From CAZGAQ01 sp964523405 (GTDB lineage: Bacteria; Planctomycetota; Phycisphaerae; UBA1845; Fen-1342): DNA of 64,000 bases. A program made the position numbers and the translations under genes. The DNA is taken from assembly GCA_964523405.1 (NCBI GenBank), contig CAZGAQ010000004.1:1-64000 (forward strand). Reading direction: 5' to 3'. Below are positions 8,123 through 17,300 of the stretch, piece after piece (the first letter of the stretch is position 1; every line of letters starts with the position of its first letter). The notes beneath the pieces were generated by a model. The model saw only the letters and a program-made list of their open reading frames with translations. It did not search any database and had not been told where the DNA came from.

Positions 8123-9585
8123 GGATAGCGGTCTCCGTAGCGGGCCTGCTCTTCACGGGCGATGTCGGCGCGTTTGTCGAGCACCTTTTGGCAGCGATCG
8201 AGCCGTCCCTGGACGTCGGTGGCGCCGGCCCAGATGTCACGGTAGGCGGCCATGAATTCGTCGAGCAGGAAGAACCAGTTCGGCAGCGGCGGGTCCGTGT
8301 GGGACCGCGGGTCGCGGGCGACGCGCTCATGAACCTCGACGCCGGGATTCGGGTGCGTCTCCAGGAACTCCTTGGAAGGCTCCTGCAGCACGCCGTTCTT
8401 GTAGTGGTTCCAGCAGATCCACTCGATCGGGCGCAGCGCCGGCATGGGCTGACGATCGCCGTGGACGCGGCAGAACTCGTAGCCAAACTGCGGCTCGGGC
8501 TCGCCGGAGGGCACGATGACCGGGGGACTCGTGTACAACCAGCGGATGAAGGCCCAGGCCTCCTCCGGGTGGTGCGCGCCGTTGGGGATGACCAGCACGT
8601 CCTGGCCGCAATAGCTGTACGCGCCGCCGTCGACGGTGGGGAATGGCGCCACGCCGTAGTCGATGTCGGGGCCGTACTGCTGGATCATGTTGGCGAACCA
8701 GGGCCCCTGCTGGGCCATGACCAGCTTGCCTTTCATGAAGGGGTTGTCGGGCGAGTTGAAGTTCGCGAGGCTGGACTCGAAGCGGTGGACTTCCTTCTCG
8801 CCGAAGTGCTGCAGGAAGTCGCGCACCCAGCCGTAGCCGCGGACGTACTCGGGCGTGTTGAAGCGGGCGAAGCCCTGGGCGTCGGTGAACGTGCCGCCGG
8901 CGAACAGACCCCAGGTATTCCAGTACCAGCCGACCATTTCCGGCACGCTGGGGCAAAACGCCATCATGGTGTAGTGGCCCTGCGCGTCACGGCGCTGCAG
9001 GACCTTGCAGTACCCCATGAACTCATCCAGCGTGCGCGGCGGACGGTCGGCGCTATAGCCGGCGGCGGCCAGCTCGGTGGCGAACTCGCGGAAGATGCCC
9101 TTGTTGTAGTAGAGGGCGATCGACCAGGGCGTGAGCGGCAGGGCGTAGAGTCCGCCGTGATAGCGGCAGGCCTCGTAGTACACGGGGAGAATCTGCTCCG
9201 CCCCGAGGCCGGCGGCGCGGGCGCGCTCGTCGAGCGGGAGCAGGGCGTTCTTGGCGGCGGAGCTGGAGACGTTTTGCAGCCACAGGCCGGCCAGATCGGG
9301 CGGATCACCGCCGGAGGTGGCCACGAGCGTCTTGATGTCGATCTGTGTGGTCGTGACGTAATCGACGTAGATGTTCTGCTTGGCACCTTCGGTCTCATTG
9401 AAGAGCCGCACGAGGCGCTGCATGGCCGCGCCTTCGAAGTCGGTCCACTTCTCCCAGTACGTCACGACGACGCGGCCCGGCGGCACGACGCGGCTGGTGC
9501 GCGGGCCGAAAGCGATCAGGCCGAGCGCCGGGATCAGCAGCACGGCACCGATCGTGAACTTCAGAATGAGCGTCCAGCGTTTCAT
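8119..9585 (-). CDS. Extracellular sugar-binding protein of an ABC importer
   Basis: This 488-residue solute-binding protein resembles family 1 (MalE/UgpB type). Residues 1-30 form a membrane anchor or uncleaved signal (LILKFTIGAVLLIPALGLIA) without a lipobox cysteine, so it is probably tethered to the membrane. Typical features follow: VVTYWEKWTDFEGAAMQRLV, DPPDLAGLWLQN, LYALPLTPWSIALYYNK, and a late aromatic-rich ligand region (WYWNTWGLF, WICWNHYKNG). The C-terminal 120 residues are longer than in MalE. It captures the oligosaccharide that the MalF/MalG pair imports. It lies 207 bases after the GH17-like gene and could be co-transcribed with it; no separate operator was found in the gap. 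Confidence 0.88.
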   Translation of the reverse strand: MKRWTLILKFTIGAVLLIPALGLIAFGPRTSRVVPPGRVVVTYWEKWTDFEGAAMQRLVRLFNETEGAKQNIYVDYVTTTQIDIKTLVATSGGDPPDLAGLWLQNVSSSAAKNALLPLDERARAAGLGAEQILPVYYEACRYHGGLYALPLTPWSIALYYNKGIFREFATELAAAGYSADRPPRTLDEFMGYCKVLQRRDAQGHYTMMAFCPSVPEMVGWYWNTWGLFAGGTFTDAQGFARFNTPEYVRGYGWVRDFLQHFGEKEVHRFESSLANFNSPDNPFMKGKLVMAQQGPWFANMIQQYGPDIDYGVAPFPTVDGGAYSYCGQDVLVIPNGAHHPEEAWAFIRWLYTSPPVIVPSGEPEPQFGYEFCRVHGDRQPMPALRPIEWICWNHYKNGVLQEPSKEFLETHPNPGVEVHERVARDPRSHTDPPLPNWFFLLDEFMAAYRDIWAGATDVQGRLDRCQKVLDKRADIAREEQARYGDRYP

Positions 9586-9792
9586 GTTTCAGAAGCCATC
9601 AGCCATCAGCTATCAGCCGTCAGCCAGAGCCGCAAACGCGGTCATCTGGCGGTCTTCCGTAGCGCCAGGGCTCCGCACCTGACGTGCTGCCAGCAGCCGG
9701 TTGCAGAACTCTCTCATCCGACTGGGCGACGCGCCAGGTCTCGGCTTTCGCCGCGTCCAACGTCAGCCACGGGGGGCCGACGCTACTTCCTG
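9586..9792. repeat. Gap with tandem CATCAGC-type microrepeats
   Basis: Positions 9594-9626 contain about five imperfect copies of a seven-base unit (GCCATCA and variants) directly upstream of the binding-protein start. A related run of GGCTGAC units is at 58538-58555. Such microrepeats expand by slippage. No gene is seen in the rest of the gap. Confidence 0.55.
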
Positions 9793-10854
9793 CTAATCCT
9801 TCAATGCCTTCTTCGGGGTCCGGTCGGAGTTGAACAGGCCCCAGTGTTTCTCCACTTCCTCGGGCTTGTCGCCGCCCTTCCATTTCTCGTCAAATGCTTC
9901 GAAATAGAAGTTGGCGACCTTCGCCCGGCTCGCCCACTCCACATACTGCTTGTAGAACGTGCGCTGCTCATCTTCGCCGGCCGCACCTCTGATCAACTTG
10001 GCCTGCTCGCCGGTGCTGCTCTTGGAGGTGGCCCAGCCGGCCTCGCCGAGCACAACGGTGTGACCGGGGTGGAGCCGCGCGGTTTCCTCGAACTTCTCCT
10101 GCGTAAACGGTACGCCGCGGTCGAGGGGCTGGCTGCCCCACATCGCATACGCGTGGGTCACGATGAAGTCGACCTCGCGCGCGACGATGCGGCTCTCCGG
10201 CTTGTTCCAGTAGTTGAAGTCATCCGCCGTGGTCACGGGCACCTTGGTCTTGGCGCGCGCGGCGCGAATGTAGTGGATCAACGTGTGCGTCGGGACCTTG
10301 TGGGCCGACCAGAAGATCTGCGTCTCGTTGCCGACCGCGACCGCCAATACGACGTCAGGATACTCGTTGGCCAGCCGCGCGGCGACCTCCACCTGGCGCT
10401 GGTTCTCGCTGACGGCCTGGGGATACTCGTCCACAATGATCCCGCCGTCGCCCAGCTTCGTTTCGGCCGAGATCCACGCGCCGAGCATGACCTTCATGGG
10501 CAGCTTCATTTCGCGGATGAGCTGGAGGACGACCTCGGTCTCCTCGCCGATCGCGTACATGCGCAGCATGCCCCAGTGTTTGCTCATGATCTCGAGGTCT
10601 TCGCGCATCTGGGCACGCGTGGGGCCGGACTTGCCGGGGAACTGCCCGTCGCGGTGCGGGCCGTAGGAGACGCCCATGCCGATCCACCGGTCGCCGATGT
10701 ACGGCTTGAACTCGCGCTGGTCCGCGGGTTTGCCGGCCGCGATGCCGGGTGCGCTACCGGCGGGAGGTGCCGGCGGAGGGTTCGTAGCGGCGTCGGGCTG
10801 CGCGGCGGCCAGCGGAACGAGGAGTGCGGCGAGTAGCAGGAGCCCGGATTTCAT
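9793..10854 (-). CDS. Secreted GH17-like beta-glucanase
   Basis: This 353-residue protein has a signal peptide (MKSGLLLLAALLVPLAAAQP), a proline-rich linker to about residue 45, and a (beta/alpha)8-type hydrolase domain. Likely catalytic glutamates are E177 in AVAVGNE (acid/base) and E271 in VVLGEAGW (nucleophile), with NFYFEAFDEKWKG near the end, a pattern typical of GH17 and related clan GH-A enzymes. GH17 members act mainly on beta-1,3-glucans. The start at ATG 10854 has a GAGGTG site. It is the first gene of the minus-strand sugar unit, and its promoter carries LacI-type palindromes, so it is probably induced by the sugar that the operon imports. Confidence 0.75.
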   Translation of the reverse strand: MKSGLLLLAALLVPLAAAQPDAATNPPPAPPAGSAPGIAAGKPADQREFKPYIGDRWIGMGVSYGPHRDGQFPGKSGPTRAQMREDLEIMSKHWGMLRMYAIGEETEVVLQLIREMKLPMKVMLGAWISAETKLGDGGIIVDEYPQAVSENQRQVEVAARLANEYPDVVLAVAVGNETQIFWSAHKVPTHTLIHYIRAARAKTKVPVTTADDFNYWNKPESRIVAREVDFIVTHAYAMWGSQPLDRGVPFTQEKFEETARLHPGHTVVLGEAGWATSKSSTGEQAKLIRGAAGEDEQRTFYKQYVEWASRAKVANFYFEAFDEKWKGGDKPEEVEKHWGLFNSDRTPKKALKD

Positions 10855-10926
10855 AGACACCTCGCAGGATCGCGGCGGCCCATTGTGGCGGGCCAGAAAA
10901 CGTGCGTCAGTCATCCTCAGGTCAGC

Positions 10927-10955
10927 ATTGTACAGCCTGAAACTGTTTCATGAAA
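10927..10955 (-). promoter_or_regulatory. Candidate promoter of the GH17/sugar-import unit
   Basis: On the minus strand TTTCAT (10950-10955) and TACAAT (10927-10932) are 17 bases apart, a good -10 with a weak -35. Transcription would begin near 10920 and give a leader of about 65 bases. The operator pair at 10938-10963 covers the -35 box and spacer, so a bound repressor would block polymerase. Confidence 0.5.
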
Positions 10956-10963
10956 CTGTTTTA
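10938..10963. promoter_or_regulatory. LacI-family operator, tandem palindromes
   Basis: The palindrome TGAAACTGTTTCA (10938-10950) is followed without a gap by TGAAACTGTTTTA (10951-10963). Together they also form the even palindrome GTTTCATGAAAC. The same 13-mer occurs only in front of the lacI-like gene, 339 bases away, which makes a regulator-specific site likely. Confidence 0.75.
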
Positions 10964-11117
10964 CCGATGCGTCGTGCGAAAACTGCGGGAAATACGGGCA
11001 CTGGCGCGTCCACCGATGTGCGGGACCGGGTGCGGATAGTGAATCGCTTCAGGGCCCATCCACCAATCCGTAACAGGATGCGGCCCCCTGGACGAGACCG
11101 CGCAGATTTCGACTCCA

Positions 11118-11141
11118 TGAAACACATAACCTGTTGTTTCA
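11118..11141. promoter_or_regulatory. Possible auxiliary operator with split half-sites
   Basis: TGAAAC at 11118-11123 and GTTTCA at 11136-11141 have the same half-sites as the two flanking operators but are 12 bases apart instead of one. It lies midway between the two sites and could support looping, or it may be chance. Confidence 0.35.
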
Positions 11142-11241
11142 CAAAATGTTTGCAGATAATGGCGGTGCGGCGAAACGACCCACGATGGCCCCAAATGGCC
11201 TCAAGGCGCCGGGCCCATTAACCCGAACTAGATAAAAACGA

Positions 11242-11270
11242 TTGACACCGTCGAGACGGACCGGTACGCT
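11242..11270 (+). promoter_or_regulatory. Candidate promoter of the lacI-prepilin unit
   Basis: TTGACA (11242-11247) and TACGCT (11265-11270) are separated by 17 bases. The predicted start of transcription is about 11277, the first base of the downstream operator. Confidence 0.6.
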
Positions 11271-11276
11271 ACACCC

Positions 11277-11302
11277 TGAAACTGTTTCATGAAACTGATT
11301 CG
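11277..11302. promoter_or_regulatory. LacI-family operator at the regulator's own start of transcription
   Basis: TGAAACTGTTTCA (11277-11289) is identical to the site in front of the GH17 gene and is again followed directly by a second imperfect copy (TGAAACTGATTCG, 11290-11302). Its position at +1 predicts autorepression. Confidence 0.75.
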
Positions 11303-11331
11303 TGAGGCGGTTTTCACTTTGGGGCAGTCTT

Positions 11332-12456
11332 ATGGCGTCCGTACGGCAGATTGCTGAGCAGGCGGGGGTTTCCATCTCCACTGTCTCGCGCGTGCTGAAC
11401 AACGATCCGGCCGTCAACCCGGATACTCGCGACAAGGTCCTCTCGGCCGCAAATCGCTGGGGCTACGTCCCCACCATCGGCCGGCGCGTGACGACCTATA
11501 TTGGGTTCGCCTACACGGGCCGGCGAACACTCTCGGCCCCCTTTGACTCGGCTGTGCTCGACGGCGTCGCGCGTGGCGCGGACGATTGCCGCCTTGATTT
11601 GGTTGTTCTCAATATCCATCGCGACAAGCAGCCCGACGAAACGTACACACAGTTCTTCATGCGCAAGGGCGTGCGCGGCGTGATCCTGCGGACGACGGCC
11701 GAAGGACGCGACGTGTGTGCGGCCATCGCCGAAGAGGGTTTCCCCCACGTCGTGGTCAGCGATCGGTTCGACACGCCGGCCGTGAACTATATCGACGGCG
11801 AATCCCAAGCCGACACGATCCGCGCCCTGGAGTACCTCATTGCCCTGGGGCATCGCCGGATTGCGTTCGCGATGCACAGCATTCCCGACTGCGACCACCT
11901 CGACCGCTTCGCCGGTTACAAGCAGGCCCTCGCGGCCCACGGCATTCCGTTCGACGAGCGGCTCGTCTTCCGGCACCCGATCAACCTGGCCGCCGGGGCG
12001 ACGATCCTCAAGCTGACGCGCAGCATGCCGGAACGGCCGACGGCCGTCTTCTTTGCCGACCCCTTGCTCGCCGTTGGCGCCGTGCAGAAGGCCCACGAAC
12101 TGGGCATTCGCATTCCGGACGACCTGTCGATCGTCGGCTTCGACGACGCCGACCTGCGCTACGCGGTCTACCCCACGCTGACCGCGGTGTGCCAGGACGC
12201 CGCCAAGCTCGGCTTCCAGGCCACGACCTGGCTGGGACACCTGCTCGCCGGCACCGGCCCGCAGCATTTCCACAAGACGATTCCGACCTTCTTCGAGATC
12301 AACCGTTCGACCGCCGCCCCGCCGCGCGAAAACGGCGGTAACGGCCAGGGGAACGGCAACGGGCACAGTGAGCCGTGGACGGCGGATGGCGCCGGTCCGG
12401 AGGCAAGCGCGCCCTCCAATGGCATCGTTGGCGACGAGACGCGAGGACGACCATGA
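11332..12456 (+). CDS. LacI-family transcriptional regulator
   Basis: This 374-residue repressor has a classic N-terminal HTH and hinge (VRQIAEQAGVSISTVSRVLN, then NDPAVNPDTRDKVLSAA) and a periplasmic-binding-protein-like effector domain (about residues 60-330) containing GVILRTTAEGRD, HRRIAFAMHS and DDLSIVGFDDADLRY. The last 50 residues are low-complexity G, N, P and E. It probably senses a sugar or glycan breakdown product and controls both the divergent uptake operon and its own unit through TGAAACTGTTTCA sites. The ATG at 11332 keeps a standard LacI N-terminus; an in-frame GTG at 11302 adds ten residues and overlaps the operator. The stop overlaps the prepilin start (ATGA). Confidence 0.92.
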   Translation: MASVRQIAEQAGVSISTVSRVLNNDPAVNPDTRDKVLSAANRWGYVPTIGRRVTTYIGFAYTGRRTLSAPFDSAVLDGVARGADDCRLDLVVLNIHRDKQPDETYTQFFMRKGVRGVILRTTAEGRDVCAAIAEEGFPHVVVSDRFDTPAVNYIDGESQADTIRALEYLIALGHRRIAFAMHSIPDCDHLDRFAGYKQALAAHGIPFDERLVFRHPINLAAGATILKLTRSMPERPTAVFFADPLLAVGAVQKAHELGIRIPDDLSIVGFDDADLRYAVYPTLTAVCQDAAKLGFQATTWLGHLLAGTGPQHFHKTIPTFFEINRSTAAPPRENGGNGQGNGNGHSEPWTADGAGPEASAPSNGIVGDETRGRP

Positions 12457-13583
12457 GACACCTATCGTGCACCGCACCGTGCGGCCGCGGGCGCCGCTCC
12501 GCCCAACGCCCCCAACCAGGATTTACGCTGATTGAACTCCTGGTCGTGGTAGCGATCATTGCCCTGCTCATTTCCATTCTCCTCCCCGCCCTCTCCGGTG
12601 TCCGCGAACAAGGCAAGATGACCAAGTGCCTGGCGCATATGCGCAGTTGCGGCCAATCGGCCAACAACATCATCGCCGAGCGCGGACGCTTCCAGCTCGT
12701 GGCCGACGAGACCGGCATCAATCTCGCCGACCCGGACCGGCAGCGCTACATGTACGGGCAGGACGGCGAGCTGCTGAGCTGGCCGGTCGCGATCGCGAAG
12801 GGTACGGGCATCGACTACACGCAGAACTGGAGTTGGGGCGTGCGCGCCGATACCTACGCCGTGGCGTCCGGCAAGGCCGGCAGGATGAAGACGGACATGG
12901 GCATGCTGGTCTGTCCGTCCGACCGCACGCGCTTCGGCACGCCGTACTTCCCGCGCAGCGATGGTCTGCGCGGCTCCGGGGACCCGGGCGATCCGACCGG
13001 CGCCGGCGCGACGGTGTCCTACTGGGGTCTGCTGAGTTTCGCCATCAATGAGGATCTCGCTGGCGCCGAGGGCGTCGACTCCGGCACGGACCGCAGCCCC
13101 GCCTGCTGGCGCTCCGCACCCAACGGCGCAAACTGCATGGATTGCTGGGGCCAGCGGAGCTATCCGGCCTTCACGCCGTGCGGCGACAAGAACTACGGGC
13201 GCCGCCTGCAGGGCAACTTCGAGAAAATCTACCGTCCGGGCGACGTCGGTTTCATCTTCGATGCCGGGCGCGACGACAATCGGCCCCCCACCGACCTGAC
13301 CGGGGAGGCCAACCTCGTAATCAGCGGCGCTCGGCCGGGCGGGCCGGCGTCGGCCGCGGGCGGGCCATTCCTGGGCGATTTCCAGATGGCGTTCCCCAAC
13401 CGCGTCCCGACGACCCGCCATCCGCGCAACACCATCAATGTCCTGTACGCGGACATGCACGGGTCGGCCGTGCGGGGCTCCAAGCCAAAGGATGCCTCCA
13501 CGAGCCAGGGCAGCGTGCGCGTCATGACCGAATACGCGCCGCAGGTGCGCGTGTCGCCGTATCCGCCGGCCACGTGTCACTAG
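12453..13583 (+). CDS. Prepilin-type cleavage/methylation protein coupled to lacI
   Basis: This 376-residue secreted protein has a type IV prepilin/type II secretion leader: basic residues 1-22, then G23|FTLIE with E28 at position +5 and a hydrophobic helix to about residue 47. A prepilin peptidase would cut after G23. The C-terminal part contains HPRNTINVLYADMHGSAVRG, resembling the H-x-DG-type ending of the large planctomycete pseudopilin-like family. Cysteines (CLAHMRSC, CMDCW) suggest disulfides. The ATG at 12453 overlaps the lacI stop and is preceded by GAGGAC, so the two are translated together. The repeated pairing of such proteins with carbohydrate regulators suggests a role in glycan binding or uptake at the surface, but this is inference. 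Confidence 0.85.
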   Translation: MRHLSCTAPCGRGRRSAQRPQPGFTLIELLVVVAIIALLISILLPALSGVREQGKMTKCLAHMRSCGQSANNIIAERGRFQLVADETGINLADPDRQRYMYGQDGELLSWPVAIAKGTGIDYTQNWSWGVRADTYAVASGKAGRMKTDMGMLVCPSDRTRFGTPYFPRSDGLRGSGDPGDPTGAGATVSYWGLLSFAINEDLAGAEGVDSGTDRSPACWRSAPNGANCMDCWGQRSYPAFTPCGDKNYGRRLQGNFEKIYRPGDVGFIFDAGRDDNRPPTDLTGEANLVISGARPGGPASAAGGPFLGDFQMAFPNRVPTTRHPRNTINVLYADMHGSAVRGSKPKDASTSQGSVRVMTEYAPQVRVSPYPPATCH

Positions 13584-14394
13584 CGGCGGTCGCGGGAGAG
13601 TCTCTTTTCGTGACCGCCCGGATGACCGGGTCGTCGGTCCCCCCGGACCGGCGCCCTGTGCGACGGGTTGGTCGGGTTCATTCTCTGATCCGGTGTGTCG
13701 TGTTCAGCCTGATTCGCCAGTCCGGTTCATCGTTCGCCGCCCGCCCAGGCGCGCGGCCACATCGAATCGGGGGCGACCGGCGGAGCCTGGCACAGCGGCT
13801 GTCTCGAGGAGCACAGCGGGATTTCGCAGCACGGGACGACGTCGCCGGCCAGCGCGGTCTGCGGCGAGCGTCCGCTCACTCCGCACTCCCGGTCCGCCAC
13901 GTCCGGACTTTGGGGCGGGTTGCACGGCTCTTCCGGCGTGTTCGGACTGGCGCTAGACCCGGGCTCGTTCCCCCCTGTCCTAGGGCGGGCGCGTGTGAGC
14001 GCCCGGCGCAAATCCGCAACTCGCTCGGCAGGCCAGCCGCACAACCGCCGGCCGCATCACACGGACCGTTGTGGGTCGGGCGCACGGAACGAGAGCAACC
14101 GGGCCGCGAACACCGCCGTTACGATCCTGCACACCGGCTTACTCCAGGATCAAGGGACCACCGCGCCTTGGTCGGGCCGCCCGCGGGCAGGCTCGTCCGA
14201 GGCGCGGCAGGTCCGCGCCCCGATTCCAGGCCCCGGAGCGCACGCAGGAACATTTCGCGACCCGGCACATCCGTGCCCGATCGCTGCACAGCAACCGGCT
14301 GTTCGACGGCAGCCGGCGACACAGGACGATGAAACGCACCACAGTTGAGCGCGCCGCCCAGGCGGCTGGAGCCACGTTCACAAGGGAGACGGAA
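13584..14394. other. 811-base gap without a convincing gene
   Basis: After the prepilin stop, GGCGGTC (13587-13593) and GACCGCC (13613-13619 region) can pair around an internal GAGA-TCTC stem, a possible transcript end or leader structure. The rest is GC-rich with short frames on both strands that lack ribosome-binding sites and coherent composition. It may hold the promoter and a long leader of the 1083-residue gene, but no promoter stands out. Confidence 0.4.
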
Positions 14395-17300
14395 ATGAAG
14401 AAGCGCACGTCCGGTTGGCAGATTCTCACGCTGGCGGTGCTCACCGCCGCTCTGGTTGTCCCCGCGGGCGCCCAGATCATCCAGGAAAAGTTCAACACCG
14501 TCACCGGCACCGGCGGCGGGTCGTTCTTCACCGGCGCCGGCTTCAAGGCCATCGCCAACTGGGATAACGGCCTCACCGGCGAAAACGCGTTCGCGGGCAC
14601 CGCCGGCAACGCGCACATCACCAGTGCATCGGCCCTGGGCGTGACCAATGCCGGCGTCGGCAATTCGGGCGCCGGGCGCATCGCGGTCAGCGGCGGCAGC
14701 TTCAACATTCTCGAAGAGAACTTTAACACCGCGACCGGCGTCGGCGGCGTCACGTTTCTCACCGGCACCGGCGCCCCCGACACCAGCGGCTACACGCTGA
14801 ACTGGGATGACGGCCTGACGGGCGAAGGCGCCTTTGGCGGGACTCGCAACGGCGCGCTCCTGATCGGCGGCATGTCGGCCCAGGGCCTGACGACGGGCGG
14901 GGCCAGCAACAGCGGCGCCGGCCAGCTCGCGGTCAGCAACGTCGACATTACCTCCGGCTATTGGTACGGCGGTCTGCAGTGGAGCACCGGCCCGCTGCCC
15001 GGCGCGACGCCGCTCTATAACCCCGGTTTCGAAAGCGGCGGCGGCTCCTTCGCCAATTGGACCAAGTTCAACAACTGCTACATCGACCATGCCACCGTCC
15101 GCACCGGCGGCTCCGCGATCAAGATGTTCGGCAACTGGAGCGGCCCGTGGAACGCCTCGGGCGTCTATCAGGACATGCCCGCCACCGAAGGTCAGGTCTG
15201 GCGCCTGGACTGCTGGAGCCGGCAGAACGCCACGGACAACATCGTCGGCACGATCAACTACGTCGTCATGAAGATGGAATTCTGGTCCGTCGCGGGACAG
15301 AAGATCACCGAGCAGGAGACGCGCATCCTGGATGCGAACTCCCCGGTCGCCACCTGGATCGACAACCCGCCGCTCGATGTGACGGCCCCGGCCGGCACGG
15401 CCCGCGTCCGCGCGGTCATCGTCTTCCTGCAACCCACGACGAGCGGTAGCGTCGGCGGCGCCGGCTACGTGGACGATGTGTACTGCCGCCCGATCAGCGG
15501 CCCGAACACGGTAAACCTCGCCGACTACACGCTGTCCGCCCAGGTGAAGGGCGTCGCCAACAGCGGCGCGGGCGAGACGCTCGGTGAATACCAGCTCCGC
15601 ATCGAGGACATGGACGGCAATCGCCTCCTGTTCCGCAATACCGCCAATGGCAACTGGCAGACCATCGGCGGCGCGCTGACCAGCGCCATCGAGGCGGACG
15701 CCACCGGCACGCCCGCAACCGGCGTCTTCAATGTGAACTCCCCCTCCTACACCATTGTGGCCGCCTTCGACAACGAACACACGACGCCCTGGGGCCGCGG
15801 CGGCACGCTGCAGCTCGACAACCTGCTCATGGGCAACAGCAACAGCGCCGGCAGCAATTGGTACGCGGGTCTGTTCTGGAACAGCCTCGTCCTGCCCACG
15901 ACCGACCCCAGCCGTCTGTTCCTCAGCGCCGACGTTCTCGGCAGCAAGATCGGCGGCAACTACGCCCTGCGCATCGAGGGCTTCCGCACCGGCAGCGCCG
16001 GGCTCAATGAGAGCTTCGACACGGTCACCGGCCTGGGCGGCGGCTTGTTCCTGGACTACACCGCCTACGCGGCCGGAGCCCGCTATGGCAGCGTCGTGAA
16101 CTGGGACAACGGCATCTCCGCCGAGAACGCGTACGCCGGACTGTCCGGCAACGCCGAAATCTACTATGACGGCGTGACGCCTTACGGTTTCTCGGCCCAA
16201 GGTCTGCCCACGGGCGGAACCAGCGGCACCGGCGCGGGCGAAATCCGCGTCGAAGGCATCATCTACAGCGCCGGCGACGGCTGGTATGCCGGCCTGACCT
16301 GGCCGGGCCAGGGTCTCGCCTCGACCACGCTTGCCAACGTCACACTGACGGCCGATGTGAAGGGCACCGTGGCTTCCGGCGGCTCGCTCGGCAAGTACGA
16401 GCTGCGCATCGAAGACGCCCAGGGCGACCGCCTGTACTTCTCCGGCACCGCCAACGGCTCCTGGCAGCACGTCGGCGGCCCGCTCAGCACGGCCACGTTC
16501 GGCCCGGCCCTCACCGGCAACGGCAACGGTGTGTTCAACACCGATTCCGCGAGCTACACGGTGGTGCTGGCCTTCGCCGATGAGACCGCGAGCTGGCAGT
16601 ACGGTGGCGCGCTCGCCATCGACAATCTGTTCCTCACGCCGGCCGTCACCCAGCAGCAGCTCGGCACGATCACGTTCACGAACACCAGCAACGGCAGCTT
16701 CCAGAGCAACGGCGGGCTGCTGAACCTGGCGGCCAACACTTTCCCCAATGACATCAACGAGAGCTTCGACACCGTGACCGGCGAGGGTGGCGGTGCCTTC
16801 CTGATCCCCGGTCAGGGCAACAGCGCGACCAACGGCTGGGACACCGGCATCGTGCGGGAGAACGCGTTTGCCGGCATCTGGGGCGATGCCAACATCATCG
16901 GCGACGTCTCCGCCCGCGGCTGCACAACCTGCGGCGTCAGCGGCGGCGGGGCCGGCCAGCTCATCGTCAACAACATCGTGCCGAACACGGGCGGCTGGTG
17001 GGCCGGCGTGAACTGGAACGATGCCAAGCCGGACATGCGCGACCCGACGCAGGTCCTCATGAGCGCCGACATCAAGGCCACCGTGAACACCGCCGCCGGC
17101 GAACACTACGGTCCGGTCCAGTTGCGCATCGAGGATGACGGCCAGGACTACCTGGGCTTCACGATCATGACGGATGGCACGTGGCAACACGTCGGCGGCG
17201 CGCTTTCCACCGCCACGGTCGGCAGCATCGACAACGGCGACGGCATCTTCAACTACAACGCCGACACCTACACGCTCACGATCGTGTTCTCCGGCAATGC

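Noticed and set aside
4467..10836. Long + strand frames opposite the GH94, permease and binding-protein genes
   Set aside because: Composition is skewed toward V, G, D, E, H and A without domain signals, and the minus-strand genes have clear family motifs and coupled starts.
13142..14332. Long + strand frame running from inside the prepilin gene to the next gene
   Set aside because: It is out of frame with the prepilin, has no start signal, and its composition is typical of a shadow frame.
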